The notes under the pieces: model-generated
Databases searched by the model: none
Told to the model about the DNA's origin: nothing
Seen by the model: only the letters and a program-made list of their open reading frames with translations
Shown here: positions 9,512-18,949 of the stretch, one piece after another
Position numbering within the stretch: position 1 is the stretch's first letter
How the letters are laid out: each line of letters opens with the position of its first letter
Assembly: GCF_011009015.1 (NCBI RefSeq)
Contig: NZ_CP048878.1
Location: forward strand, 3,688,354-3,752,353
DNA: 64,000 nucleotides
Reading direction: 5' to 3'
Origin: Spartinivicinus ruber
GTDB taxonomy: Bacteria; Pseudomonadota; Gammaproteobacteria; Pseudomonadales; Zooshikellaceae
Position numbers and translations under genes: made by a program

Positions 9512-10212
9512 GTATTGAGTTAACCCAACTAACCAGCGCTTTTCTACTGGGCTTACTGGGTGGAGCCCACTGTTTAGGCATGTGTGGAGGGATTATGGCA
9601 GCGATAAGCCTCCACTTACCAGAACAGAAAAAACTACCGGTGCTACTGAGTTATAACACTGGGCGTATCACCAGCTATACCTTAGCAGGCATGTTAGTGG
9701 GCAGTTTAGGTTGGTCTATTCAACAGCTTGGCCCTACTGCCAATCAAGGGCTCCGATGGATAGCTGGAATTTTATTGATTTTAATGGCCTGCTATATCGC
9801 TAACTGGTGGAAAGCACTGACCTGGATAGAGAAGGCGGGACAGCACCTATGGCGACACATTCAGCCGTTAACCAAACCCTTTTTACCTGCATCTACTGTT
9901 AAACAAGGGTTTTGTTTAGGCATTTTATGGGGTTGGCTACCCTGTGGCTTAATTTACAGTGCCCTCACCTGGTCAGCGGCCAGTGGCAATACCCTAAATG
10001 GCGGGTTGCTGATGTTGGGGTTTGGCTTAGGCACTCTCCCCACGGTTCTCGCTACAGGCTTTTTTGCTGATGTATTAAAGCAGTTTATTGCTCACCATCT
10101 CACCCGCACCATTGCGGCAATTATTATGATTGGCTTTGGGTTATGGACCATTCCTGGCCCCCACCAAACGCTGTTAATGCCAAGCCATGAGAGTCATGCC
10201 CATCATCATTAA
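9508..10212 (+). CDS. TauE/SafE-like (UreH-type) membrane protein linked to the cbb3 assembly cluster
   Basis: A 234-residue protein with about six membrane helices. The HCLGMCGGI motif near residue 22 and the WGWLPCGLIYSAL segment near 146 are typical of the UreH-TM/TauE-SafE proteins that often follow ccoS. The C-terminus is His-rich (HESHAHHH), suggesting metal binding. The transported substrate is unknown; a copper or thiol-redox role in oxidase assembly is inference from context. It is probably the last gene of ccoGHIS. Confidence 0.8.
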   Translation: MSIELTQLTSAFLLGLLGGAHCLGMCGGIMAAISLHLPEQKKLPVLLSYNTGRITSYTLAGMLVGSLGWSIQQLGPTANQGLRWIAGILLILMACYIANWWKALTWIEKAGQHLWRHIQPLTKPFLPASTVKQGFCLGILWGWLPCGLIYSALTWSAASGNTLNGGLLMLGFGLGTLPTVLATGFFADVLKQFIAHHLTRTIAAIIMIGFGLWTIPGPHQTLLMPSHESHAHHH

Positions 10213-10290
10213 ATACTGAAAGCAAAAGCTAGTAGATATTGGGTAATAGTGAATTATATTGAGCCCTATACCTGCTATTCAGACAGGCCT

Positions 10291-10304
10291 TTGACCCACG
10301 TCAA
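10291..10304 (+). promoter_or_regulatory. ANR/FNR box upstream of hemN
   Basis: TTGACCCACGTCAA is a symmetric FNR-type site (TTGAC-N4-GTCAA). A good -10 (TACACT, 10326-10331) sits where a class II FNR promoter would need it, giving a start near 10339, about 26 nt before the hemN ATG. This predicts hemN is induced at low oxygen by the regulator encoded at 11863. Confidence 0.85.
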
Positions 10305-10364
10305 TTCTTTTCAGCCCTACCACTTTACACTGTTAATCTGCATCAACAGAAACAGGTCAAATTT

Positions 10365-11753
10365 ATGTTAGGACCTCTTAAGTGGCAGTCCTCGCTCATC
10401 GAGCGATACAATCAGCAAGGCCCACGTTATACCTCATACCCAACAGCCGTCGAGTTTTCAGAGGCGTTTGCCCCTGAACACTATTTACAGGCACTTGCTA
10501 AAATTAAGCAGCAACAAACACCACTTTCGCTTTATGTTCATGTCCCCTTTTGCGCCAGTGTTTGTTATTACTGTGGCTGCAATAAAATAATTACCAAAAA
10601 CCGGCAAAAAGCCCTGCCCTACTTAGCTGCTATAGAAAAAGAAATTCAATTAGTTTCTAAACAGCTGGGCTGTAAGCCCATTGTTGAGCAACTCCACTGG
10701 GGCGGTGGTACCCCCACCTTCTTAACACACGAACAAACCATTCAACTCTTTAAATTACTGGAACAGCACTTTCAGCTAGCAGATGATTTTGATGGGGATT
10801 ATTCAATTGAAATTGATCCAAGAGAAGCGGACTGGCCAACCATGGGACTGCTCCGCTCACTAGGATTTAATAGAATTAGTTTGGGTATTCAGGACTTTAA
10901 CCCAACAGTACAAAAAGCCGTTAACCGATTACAGTCTGAAGCAGAAACCGAAGCTATTTTTGAAGCAGCTCGAGCCTTAATGTTTAAGTCCATTAATGTG
11001 GATTTAATTTATGGCCTACCTTTCCAAACTACTAAGAGTTTTCTCGAAACACTGGATAAAGTGGTTCAACTCGCCCCTGACCGGCTGTCAATATTTAATT
11101 ACGCCCATTTGCCTCACCGTTTTAAACCACAACGACGGATTAAAGCTGAAAATTTACCTTCAGCTAAAGAAAAGCTCAGTATTTTGCAGCACACTATTGA
11201 GCACTTACAGGCAGCTGGTTATCACTACATTGGTATGGATCATTTTGCACTACCTGACGACAAGCTGGCTATTGCCCAAAATAAAGGCGAGTTACATCGT
11301 AATTTCCAAGGCTACACCACCCATGGCCACTGCAGCTTAATTGGGCTGGGGGTATCCTCCATTAGTCAGCTAGGAGATAATTACTGTCAGAACCATACAT
11401 CAGTAGAAGACTATATCCAGTCGCTGGAAAAACATAACCAGTTGCCTATTAAGCGTGGAATCCAATTAAACCAGGATGATTTACTCAGACGGTCAATTAT
11501 TCAACAGTTAATCTGCCACTTTCATGTTGACTTGGCTAAATATTGTCAGCCATTAAATATTAATTGGCATAGTTATTTTCAAGATGAACTAACTCAGTTA
11601 CACCCCATGGCAAGCGATGGTTTGGTCACTATTGATGATAGCAAGATTACTATCACTGATAGCGGCAGATTGTTAGTGAGAAATATTTGCATGGTTTTTG
11701 ATAGCTACTTAGCCAAGAACCAACCAAGCAACTTATTTTCTAAAGTGATTTAG
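10365..11753 (+). CDS. hemN: HemN, oxygen-independent coproporphyrinogen III dehydrogenase
   Basis: A 462-residue radical SAM enzyme that converts coproporphyrinogen III to protoporphyrinogen IX without oxygen. The N-terminal YNQQGPRYTSYPTA is the HemN signature. VPFCASVCYYCGCN near residue 61 holds the CxxxCxxC iron-sulfur ligands, and the next Cys is also conserved in HemN. HWGGGTPTFL near 110 binds SAM. Length matches E. coli HemN. The ANR box at 10291 and the nearby anr gene fit anaerobic control of haem synthesis for the cbb3 oxidase. Confidence 0.95.
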   Translation: MLGPLKWQSSLIERYNQQGPRYTSYPTAVEFSEAFAPEHYLQALAKIKQQQTPLSLYVHVPFCASVCYYCGCNKIITKNRQKALPYLAAIEKEIQLVSKQLGCKPIVEQLHWGGGTPTFLTHEQTIQLFKLLEQHFQLADDFDGDYSIEIDPREADWPTMGLLRSLGFNRISLGIQDFNPTVQKAVNRLQSEAETEAIFEAARALMFKSINVDLIYGLPFQTTKSFLETLDKVVQLAPDRLSIFNYAHLPHRFKPQRRIKAENLPSAKEKLSILQHTIEHLQAAGYHYIGMDHFALPDDKLAIAQNKGELHRNFQGYTTHGHCSLIGLGVSSISQLGDNYCQNHTSVEDYIQSLEKHNQLPIKRGIQLNQDDLLRRSIIQQLICHFHVDLAKYCQPLNINWHSYFQDELTQLHPMASDGLVTIDDSKITITDSGRLLVRNICMVFDSYLAKNQPSNLFSKVI

Positions 11754-11862
11754 TTGCATCAATAATTAGCTTGTCGCTAACAGGGTGCGCCCCTACAATA
11801 AATCAAAATGTATCCGTTAGCATGGAATACCCACTTCTAGCGTTTGAGGCCTCAGCATAACA

Positions 11863-12624
11863 ATGATTGCAAAAGTAAAACCCATTAACCAAGTCGCCTG
11901 CAAAGATTGTATACTCAGCACTCTTTGCCTGCCTATTGCGTTAAAAATAGAAGATATTGATACGCTGGATAGCATTATCAAACGAGGCAAACCATTACGC
12001 AAAGGTGAACACTTATTTTTCCAGGGTGACTCTTTTCACTCAATTTATGCTGTCCGCTCTGGAGCCCTAAAAACTTACACCACCACTGATGATGGTATTG
12101 AACAAATTACCGGCTTTCAGTTACCCAGTGAGCTGGTTGGTCTTAGTGGTCTTGATGATGAGCACTACCCAGTGTCAGCCCAAGCAGTGGAAACCACTAT
12201 GGTTTGTGAGATTCCCTTCGAGAAGCTGGATGAGCTAGCCAGTACCCTACCTGAGCTACGACGTAAATTAATGCAAATTATGAGTAAGGAAATTCGGGAA
12301 GATCAGCAAATGATGTTATTGCTCAGCAAAAAGACTGCTGACGAACGCATTGCAACATTCCTACTCAACTTAGCAGCTCGCTTCCGTCGACGCGGTTTTT
12401 CCTCACAAGCCTTTAGACTCCCTATGTCTCGCAATGAAATGGGTAATTATCTAGGCCTAGCAGTTGAAACTGTCAGCCGGGTCTTCACGCGTTTCCAAAA
12501 AAATGGCTTAATCGATGCGAATGGTAAGGAAATTCAAATTAAGGACTCCATGGCTATCTGCTCCTTAGCCGGAGGTAAGTCTGTTGATCAACCCAATGGA
12601 ACCAATGACTCACTAGTAGGTTAA
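11863..12624 (+). CDS. anr: ANR/FNR-type oxygen-sensing transcription regulator
   Basis: A 253-residue CRP/FNR family protein. The N-terminal CKDCILSTLC (residues 13-22) and a later Cys in TTMVCEIPF give the four ligands of the oxygen-labile 4Fe-4S cluster. A cyclic-nucleotide-binding-like beta-roll covers residues about 25-145. The DNA-recognition helix reads ETVSRVFTRF, with the E..SR residues that read TTGA half-sites. It probably controls the boxes at 1047 and 10291. I see no clear FNR box before its own gene. Confidence 0.93.
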   Translation: MIAKVKPINQVACKDCILSTLCLPIALKIEDIDTLDSIIKRGKPLRKGEHLFFQGDSFHSIYAVRSGALKTYTTTDDGIEQITGFQLPSELVGLSGLDDEHYPVSAQAVETTMVCEIPFEKLDELASTLPELRRKLMQIMSKEIREDQQMMLLLSKKTADERIATFLLNLAARFRRRGFSSQAFRLPMSRNEMGNYLGLAVETVSRVFTRFQKNGLIDANGKEIQIKDSMAICSLAGGKSVDQPNGTNDSLVG

Positions 12625-12745
12625 TTTCATCAGCACACTAAGGCTTCCGCGAAAAGTTATCAGGTGATCAGTTAAATATCCTATACTGCCAATTTGCGGC
12701 AGCCTGCAAGGGCAGCGTCGATACACCATCATATGGAAAACAACA

Positions 12746-13288
12746 ATGATTTTTGATGAGTACTATATCAAGTCACTGATCCGCAATATTACTGACTGGC
12801 CTACCCCAGGTGTTGTATTTCGCGATATTACCCCATTGTATCAGTCTCCCAAAGCACAGCGGATGGTAGTTGATAGCTTTATTCAACGCTATGTTGATGC
12901 TGAAATTACTCATATTGGCGCCATGGAAGCACGAGGCTTTTTACTGGGTTCTGTTATTGCCTATGAATTAAACAAGCCTTTGGTGCTATTTCGAAAACAA
13001 GGCAAGCTTCCAACCAAAACCATCGCTGAAGAATATGACATTGAATATGGCAAAGCAGTTTTGGAAGTTCAAGAAGATGCTTTTGGCAATGATGCCAGCA
13101 TCCTCTTAGTTGATGATTTGATTGCCACCGGGGGTACCCTGCTTGCCGCCGCCGCCTTAACCCGTCGATTGGGAGGGAGTGTCTACGAAGCAGCTGCTAT
13201 TGTTGACTTACCTGACTTAGGAGGCAGTCAAAAGCTTCAAGACTCTGATATTCCTATCTATACACTTTGTGCTTTTGCTAAAGATTAA
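12746..13288 (+). CDS. apt: Adenine phosphoribosyltransferase
   Basis: A 180-residue cytoplasmic enzyme that makes AMP from adenine and PRPP. The [20 protein letters not shown] start is diagnostic for Apt. EARGFLLG near residue 55 and the PRPP-binding loop [14 protein letters not shown] near 117-130 are intact. Length equals the family norm. It stands alone after anr and is followed by a strong hairpin terminator. Confidence 0.95.
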   Translation: MIFDEYYIKSLIRNITDWPTPGVVFRDITPLYQSPKAQRMVVDSFIQRYVDAEITHIGAMEARGFLLGSVIAYELNKPLVLFRKQGKLPTKTIAEEYDIEYGKAVLEVQEDAFGNDASILLVDDLIATGGTLLAAAALTRRLGGSVYEAAAIVDLPDLGGSQKLQDSDIPIYTLCAFAKD

Positions 13289-13295
13289 CCGTTTA

Positions 13296-13340
13296 CCCAG
13301 TGCCCTTCTTTGCTTATTAACTGGGTGCTGGGTTATTTCT
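13296..13340 (+). terminator. Rho-independent terminator after apt
   Basis: CCCAGTGCCC (13296-13305) pairs with GGGTGCTGGG (13323-13332) over 10 positions, two of them G-U. TTATTTCT follows. It starts 8 nt after the apt stop codon. Confidence 0.7.
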
Positions 13341-13690
13341 AAATGTCCTTCTTCGCCATTTAAATGACATTAGTGTCAGCTATTTGATCAAATTGCAAGT
13401 TGATTTACTGCACAGGCCTTTATTTCATTATTATATCTGTATTAAGACAGGCAATAATAACCGCTACTTTTGCAACAAATCAGTTTCAAAAAAAACGGAT
13501 TTTTAGCTTCTTTTCTTGTAAAGCAAACCAATAACTTGAATATTTCAGTCTAAACTAACCGTAGAATATAAAATAAACCTGCTTTTTAAAATGAATATAA
13601 TGATGCAAGCAGGTTGAGTAGGCCCATTCTGGTCAAAAAAATGCATCAAAGACTAATAGGAATAAATGTAGGGAAAATGAGAGTTGAGTG
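13341..13690. other. Intergenic region, 350 bp
   Basis: AT-rich DNA between the apt terminator and the lysozyme-like gene. I see no ORF, RNA gene or clear repeat. It should hold the promoter of the downstream gene, but no -35/-10 pair stands out. A GAGAG tract at 13679-13683 is a plausible ribosome-binding site for the ATG at 13691. Confidence 0.4.
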
Positions 13691-14188
13691 ATGGGCATTT
13701 GTGCAGAAGAACTTAGACATTATGTAGTTCAACCAACGTTAAGGCAGTTACAAGTCAAACATTGTTTAGCCGAAAATTTGCTAATGGGGACAGCCGCTCA
13801 AGAAAGTGGGCTAGGATTCTACCTAAGACCAAAAACATACCACTCTTATGGTATTTATTGTATTACCCCACTCATGCATAAAAATATTTGGGATAAGTAT
13901 TTGGTTACCCAACCTGAACTAGCAAGCCAAGTAAGAGGCCTCGCAAGCCAGCATGAATTTTTAGAAAATCCTCATCAAGAACTAGCAACAAATCTCAGTT
14001 ATGCGACTGCCATAGCATGGATGGTTTATCAACGAGTGCCCAATTTTCCAACAAAAGGCGACCCGTCCAATTTAGGATTATTAGCAAAATGTTGGCGCCG
14101 TTACTATCACGGCAAGCCCCGGGCATCAATGGATGATTTCATCCAAAATTATCATCAGTATATACTTGGTACTCCACAAGCCGCCTGA
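13691..14188 (+). CDS. Lysozyme/transglycosylase-like protein of phage-structural type
   Basis: About 165 residues (GTG 13688 is an alternative start). LLMGTAAQESGLGFYLRP near residues 30-47 has the catalytic-Glu context of the lysozyme fold (AxxESxxG). The following YGIYCITPLMHKNIWDKYL resembles the GIFQMEPATHDDIW motif I recall from virion-associated lysozyme-like proteins of tailed phages. There is no signal peptide and no other phage gene nearby, so export would need another route. It may be a domesticated phage gene. The fold call is from motifs only. Confidence 0.55.
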   Translation: MGICAEELRHYVVQPTLRQLQVKHCLAENLLMGTAAQESGLGFYLRPKTYHSYGIYCITPLMHKNIWDKYLVTQPELASQVRGLASQHEFLENPHQELATNLSYATAIAWMVYQRVPNFPTKGDPSNLGLLAKCWRRYYHGKPRASMDDFIQNYHQYILGTPQAA

Positions 14189-14328
14189 AAATTTACCACA
14201 GCAACTGTTGAATTTTTTTATAGTTACTAACAGGCAAAGGCAACTTGTTTATTTATCACATTTTATTCTAAAAACCAGATTAACTGCTTACTAGCGTATA
14301 ATAGCTCTTGACTCAGTAATTGGCTGGG

Positions 14329-14658
14329 TTAGTTAGACAATTGTTCTGCACACTGAATACACAAGTCTGTATAGGGCATCACTTTTAGTCGAGCGGGTGC
14401 GATCTCTTGACCACACTGGCTACAGAATAAATATTCTTCACTATCAATACGCACCAATGCGCGCTGAACTTTCATCAACTCAGACAAGGTTTCATTCCCC
14501 AGAGCATCAACTACCTCATCATTTTCGCGCTCTTGTGCCTGCTCTGACCAATCTCTACTGGTTGGCTTGACTGCATCACGTTTCAACCGAGATAGTCGCT
14601 GTTCCAACTCCACTTGCTTTGCCTGTAACTGGCGTTTAATGTCTTCATATAAAGTCAT
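14329..14658 (-). CDS. TraR/DksA-type C4 zinc-finger protein (DksA-like)
   Basis: About 109 residues from MTLYEDIKRQ (a longer reading begins at 14673). A coiled-coil region (residues about 5-40) is followed by a C-terminal zinc finger FCSQCGQEIAPARL with CIQC. The acidic-tip region (ERENDEVVDALGNETL) matches short DksA-like proteins that bind the RNA polymerase secondary channel. It is shorter than DksA (about 150 residues), so I treat it as a paralogue. The gene faces away from ttcA. Confidence 0.8.
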   Translation of the reverse strand: MTLYEDIKRQLQAKQVELEQRLSRLKRDAVKPTSRDWSEQAQERENDEVVDALGNETLSELMKVQRALVRIDSEEYLFCSQCGQEIAPARLKVMPYTDLCIQCAEQLSN

Positions 14659-14873
14659 GCAGTGCCTCATCACTTAAGCATTGTTAAAAGGCGTTATTGT
14701 TTTAATGGTCTACATCTCTATCTAACTATAGCGTTTTCTAACGCCCCTATTGTTTGGGCAAGCAATATCGGTAAAAAGTTTGCTTACCCTTCCCTTATCG
14801 ACATACTTTATTCTCATTAACCCTATGCTCAGGTATAATCAGCCCCCCATTACTGAGTGCCTTTAGCAGTACA

Positions 14874-15791
14874 ATGTCTATGCAAAACCCAAAATCTGAC
14901 AGACTCACCCTCAACAAGCTACAAAAGCGATTACGTCGAGAAGTAGGCCGGGCCATTGCTGACTTCAATATGATTGAAGACGGTGACAAAGTAATGTGCT
15001 GCTTGTCAGGTGGTAAGGATAGCTATACGTTGCTGGATATCTTACTCAACCTGCAGCAACATGCGCCCATCAGCTTTTCCATTATTGCAGTCAATCTTGA
15101 CCAAAAGCAGCCAGGCTTTCCTGAAGATGTACTGCCGAATTATTTGAGTACGCTCAATATCGACTACTTAATTGTTGAGGAAGACACCTATAGTATTGTC
15201 AAAGAAAAGGTACCTGAAGGAAAAACCACCTGTGCATTATGCTCAAGGTTAAGGCGCGGCATTTTATATAGTACTGCTAAAAAACTGGGTGCTACTAAGA
15301 TCGCCCTGGGTCATCATCGCGATGACATGATTGAGACCCTATTATTAAACATGTTTTATGGCGGAAAGATGAAAGCTATGCCAGCCAAGCTGGTTTCTGA
15401 TGATGGTCAGCATATGGTCATTCGCCCCTTGGCTTACAGCCGCGAAAAAAACATTGCTAAATATGCCAATTTGAAAAACTTTCCGATTATTCCCTGCAAC
15501 CTGTGTGGCTCTCAAGAAAACCTACAACGTAAACAGATCAAGGCTATGTTAAACCAGTGGGACCGTCAGTTCCCTGGCCGCATTGAGAGTATGTTTCGTG
15601 CCATGCAAAATATTGTACCTTCACATATGGTTGATACAGGACTATTTGACTTTCAATCACTGGCAACCCAGGACCAGCCGTTTGTAGATGGTGATCAGGC
15701 CTTTGACCCACCAAACATTGATTATCAAGCAAATATTCCAAGCGAAAACATGGAAGAAGATGCAGCTATTGTAAAGCTTATTTCTCTGTAA
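14874..15791 (+). CDS. ttcA: TtcA, tRNA 2-thiocytidine(32) synthetase
   Basis: A 305-residue cytoplasmic enzyme that thiolates C32 of certain tRNAs. The PP-loop [11 protein letters not shown] lies near residue 45. [10 protein letters not shown] (near 118-127) and the later CNLCGSQ supply the Fe-S cluster cysteines. [15 protein letters not shown] is also typical. ATG 14874 and ATG 14880 are both possible starts. A nested hairpin terminator follows. Confidence 0.95.
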   Translation: MSMQNPKSDRLTLNKLQKRLRREVGRAIADFNMIEDGDKVMCCLSGGKDSYTLLDILLNLQQHAPISFSIIAVNLDQKQPGFPEDVLPNYLSTLNIDYLIVEEDTYSIVKEKVPEGKTTCALCSRLRRGILYSTAKKLGATKIALGHHRDDMIETLLLNMFYGGKMKAMPAKLVSDDGQHMVIRPLAYSREKNIAKYANLKNFPIIPCNLCGSQENLQRKQIKAMLNQWDRQFPGRIESMFRAMQNIVPSHMVDTGLFDFQSLATQDQPFVDGDQAFDPPNIDYQANIPSENMEEDAAIVKLISL

Positions 15792-15813
15792 CTAGTTCGT
15801 TTCAAGCATAACA

Positions 15814-15871
15814 AACAGCTTACTCAGGCTGGCATGTATCATTTGACCAGCCTGGCCTAACGCTGTTTTTT
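15814..15871. terminator. Nested hairpin terminator between ttcA and the DUF547 gene
   Basis: CAGGCTGG (15825-15832) pairs with CCAGCCTG (15847-15854). The flanking AACAGC (15814-15819) pairs with GCTGTT (15862-15867), and a run of T follows. It ends transcription from ttcA and may also act on the convergent gene whose stop lies at 15870. Confidence 0.65.
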
Positions 15872-16703
15872 AATTCACCTTGTTTAAGTTCCAATCATAT
15901 TGATAGCTTATATTACCTTGATATTGCGCTAACTGTTGATGCAGTGCAGGTTTGGCATATTGTTGTAAGTGCTTTATCACAGCAGCTTCATTAGCCCCGA
16001 AGTCTACCTGGTACCAATCATATATTTTCGACAGAATAAGCTCGCCTTTAGTAAAGGAAACTCCTTTGGTTTGATTAATAAACCGTTTCGCAGCTGCTTT
16101 TAACACCTGTTGTTGATTGGCTGCAGTTAAAGCTTGACTAGCCAAATCAGGGCAACCAAAGCTGGCACAATTCACTACATAATGAATCCGAGGGTCTTGC
16201 CAAATAGGTCTGAGAATACGGTGTTCGATATCATTCAATGTAACTGCTTGTCCTGCAATCTGAATAATCTCATCATCCCAAGGTCCAAAACTGAAAAGCC
16301 CTTTACCCAATTTTTTAATTGAGCTAACAGGATAGTTATTCAACACCAACTGTACAGTTAGTGCATTATATAAGTTAACCCAGTAAGCAAATTGTTGCTG
16401 TTTATTGTAATCACGTGGGTCAATACCACTTAGCTGTTTAATATAGTTATTCAACTGTTGTTTATGGGTGGCCGTCACTTTTTCATAATTAATTAAATGC
16501 CCCTTTGAACTTGTCACTAAATAGCGATCTAACAGCTGCTGCCATGGTTGATGGTTGATCTCAGCCCTATTCTGCTCATTACTGGTTTGCCAAAAACCCC
16601 ACAAATCAGCTTTTGGCGCAGCATAAGTATAGGGAGCTTGATAAGCTATCAATATGCATATTCCCCACAATAAAGGCAACACCCAACGTTTAATGACTAA
16701 CAT
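15870..16703 (-). CDS. DUF547 domain protein, exported
   Basis: A 277-residue protein with a signal peptide (VIKRWVLPLLWGICILIAYQAPYTYA, cut near AAP). The DUF547 core follows: YWVNLYNALTVQLVLNNYPV near residue 106, then NDIEHRILRP and HYVVNCASFGCPDL. Function is unknown for the family. It is a standalone gene convergent with ttcA. Confidence 0.85.
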   Translation of the reverse strand: MLVIKRWVLPLLWGICILIAYQAPYTYAAPKADLWGFWQTSNEQNRAEINHQPWQQLLDRYLVTSSKGHLINYEKVTATHKQQLNNYIKQLSGIDPRDYNKQQQFAYWVNLYNALTVQLVLNNYPVSSIKKLGKGLFSFGPWDDEIIQIAGQAVTLNDIEHRILRPIWQDPRIHYVVNCASFGCPDLASQALTAANQQQVLKAAAKRFINQTKGVSFTKGELILSKIYDWYQVDFGANEAAVIKHLQQYAKPALHQQLAQYQGNISYQYDWNLNKVN

Positions 16704-17204
16704 TTAACAACCTCCTAGCAGGCTTTCTTACTCTTTAAGTAAAGGAAAGGGGAAACAGTGAATTTTCTTTCAATTTCACACTAAAGAGATGTTTCCTTCA
16801 TAACTGGCAGTCATATAAAAAGGGAAAAAGCTTAATAATTTTTAAAAATGCTATTCTTAAGTCCTGAAAAATATAATAAAGCCAGTGACCCGCCAAGTTG
16901 ATTTATTTATACTGAGCCTGTTAACTGGATTTAACATAAGTCAATTAAAGCAATAAAAACTAATAAAAAATAAACTAACAATAACAAGGTACGAAAAGTA
17001 GCAATTTCCAATAATTCCATAGTAGCAGCTAAGTATTCATGTATTGAAAGAACTGACCACTTAGGTGAGATGCCTTTAGCAGCTGAATTAACGCGAAATA
17101 AACTACTTTTCACCCGTCAAACAAGTGAACATATGCAGCAACCAGTTACAGGCTCTGCTAAATGCACACTTTATATGACGATTAAAGCCAAGGAGGTAAC
17201 ACAA
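16704..17204. other. Intergenic region, 501 bp
   Basis: AT-rich region upstream of both the DUF547 gene and the Yip1 gene, so it should hold divergent promoters. A 60-codon leftward ORF (16931-17113, GTG start, one hydrophobic segment) is open here, but no good ribosome-binding site supports it. A consensus AAGGAGGT at 17190-17197 sets the Yip1 start at GTG 17205. Confidence 0.4.
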
Positions 17205-17810
17205 GTGCTGTTAAACCACATTTGGGGTCTATTTACGATGCCCCAACAAGAATGGCAGCTGATCCGCAGTGAGTCCAGCTCTGTCAGTAAAGTCTATCTT
17301 ACTCATGTTTTGTTACTTGCAGCTATCCCTGCTATATGCGGCTATATTGGCTTTACCCAAGTGGGATGGTCAGTTGGTAATGACAAGCTTGTCAAACTGA
17401 CAGAATCCAATGCCGCTGGGATGGCCTTGTTAAGCTACTGTGCTATGTTGGCAGGTATCTTTGTGATGGGCTGCTTTATTCAGTGGATGGCAAAAACCTA
17501 TAACGCTAGCACTAGTTTAAGTCAAACTATTGTCTTTGCTGCTTATACTGCCACTCCCTTATTCTTCACTGGCCTGGGTGCCCTGTTACCAAACGTATGG
17601 CTAAATATGTTACTTGCTATCGCAGGCGCCAGTTATGCAACTTACCTTCTCTATACCGGTATTCCTGTAATGATGCAGGTACCTAAAGAAGTTGGCTTTT
17701 TATTTGCCAGTAGTGTGCTGTGTGTTGGCTTAGTGGTATTAGTCTCTATTATCACCATTACAGTGCTGGTTTGGGGAATTGGCATTGGACCATCACAGGT
17801 TGTGTTTTAG
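17205..17810 (+). CDS. Yip1-family integral membrane protein
   Basis: The protein has 201 residues from GTG 17205. A perfect AAGGAGGT lies 7 nt before this codon, whereas the frame is open back to 17070 without a comparable site. HIWGLFTMPQQEWQLIRSE at the start is typical of bacterial Yip1-domain proteins. About five transmembrane helices follow. The function of bacterial members is unknown. Confidence 0.8.
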   Translation: MLLNHIWGLFTMPQQEWQLIRSESSSVSKVYLTHVLLLAAIPAICGYIGFTQVGWSVGNDKLVKLTESNAAGMALLSYCAMLAGIFVMGCFIQWMAKTYNASTSLSQTIVFAAYTATPLFFTGLGALLPNVWLNMLLAIAGASYATYLLYTGIPVMMQVPKEVGFLFASSVLCVGLVVLVSIITITVLVWGIGIGPSQVVF

Positions 17811-17900
17811 CTTTCCTACACTTACTGCAACTTGGCAGTCATTAGTCAACAGTCTACAATTGCCGGGTAATCTATTCGGCAATTGTTGTGCTAGTTGAAA

Positions 17901-18383
17901 ATGCTTGAAGATGCAGTAATTAAACGAGTCAGAGTATTAATCTGCCTAGCTGAAACACGTTTTGGTAGAATGTTTCAAATGCCCACTATTCGTTTTGACT
18001 TGAAAGGCACCTGTGCCGGCACTGCCGACTGGCTCAATAATGAAGTAAGATTCAACCCACTATTTTTAACCCACCATCAACAACACTTTATTACCCATAC
18101 TGTCGCCCATGAAGTGGCTCACTTGGTCGCTCCCCTCATCTATGGCAGTCATATTAAGCCCCATGGTGAAGAATGGCAGTTTGTAATGGAGGAAGTCTTT
18201 TGCTGTCCAGCAGAGCGTTGTCATCAATATGACCTATCCACTGTCAACAATCAACGTCCTTATCACTGCCAATGTGCTCAACCTGTTTGGCTTGGGCCTA
18301 TACAACATAAACGAGCCCAACAAGGTGCTCGTTATATTTGTAAACAATGTCGACAACCACTTGAAGCAGCCGCCAGTGTTTGA
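17901..18383 (+). CDS. sprT: SprT-family zinc metalloprotease-like protein
   Basis: About 160 residues. The HTVAHEVAHLVAP segment near residue 71 is the HExxH-like zinc site of SprT/Spartan domains. A C-terminal zinc ribbon follows (YHCQCAQPVW and YICKQCRQPL). The N-terminal FDLKGTCAGTADWLNNEVRF matches SprT. Its role in E. coli is unresolved; the eukaryotic relative Spartan cuts DNA-protein crosslinks. TTG 17895 is an alternative start. Confidence 0.85.
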   Translation: MLEDAVIKRVRVLICLAETRFGRMFQMPTIRFDLKGTCAGTADWLNNEVRFNPLFLTHHQQHFITHTVAHEVAHLVAPLIYGSHIKPHGEEWQFVMEEVFCCPAERCHQYDLSTVNNQRPYHCQCAQPVWLGPIQHKRAQQGARYICKQCRQPLEAAASV

Positions 18384-18949
18384 ATAAGTCGAATTAAATT
18401 ACACTTAACCAAGCTTTTTAGTCCCAGCAATTATCCTCATTCCTACTTTTTCTTGTGTGCCCCTATAAATAGGGTTAATTATACGCTAGATAAAAGTCAG
18501 TAGATAAATTTCAGTCAGCACGCCAGCAATTTCGCATATTATTTTAGGCCTATTCCCTAATAATTGAGGCTAGTAGTTAACAAAACTCCATTTAAGAAAG
18601 CTTCATAACTGAAGGAATTCTTTACAATTATTTATTACTGGTTATAACAATGGAATATTCATGGTGTATTGATTTATAAGGTTAGACTTAGTAGAGTAAC
18701 GCTCGGTAGTAACCATAACCGTCGAATGGGGTAAAACGCCAACTTATACGCTCCCGTGTCCAATTATTGGTTTTTTGATGAAAGCAATTGGTATTAACGG
18801 ACTGCACAAAACTGGCAATTAGGAAGCATCGGAAAGCCAAACCGAGATATAATTCAACTTTTATCTTGATAAGTGACCCACTTATTGCAGCACACTATTG
18901 GAAAGTCAAATAAAAATCGAATGATCTGATTCTTGTTTGTAGTCATCTT
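18384..18949. other. Intergenic region, 566 bp, upstream of polysaccharide genes
   Basis: No ORF or RNA gene can be supported. The stretch near 18697-18715 (GCTCGGTAGTAACC) has a faint resemblance to the ops element of JUMPstart leaders, but only the CGGTAG core agrees. A long untranslated leader for the flippase gene at 18950 is possible. Confidence 0.4.

Noticed and set aside
11754-11862. FNR site upstream of anr
   Set aside because: TTGCATCAA looks similar at first glance but lacks the TTGA-N6-TCAA spacing.
16931-17113. Leftward 60-codon ORF with one hydrophobic segment
   Set aside because: GTG start without a good ribosome-binding site and no recognisable similarity; could be real but not supportable.
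18697-18715. JUMPstart/ops-like element before the flippase gene
   Set aside because: Only the CGGTAG core agrees with the ops consensus GGCGGTAG, and no wider JUMPstart match is visible.
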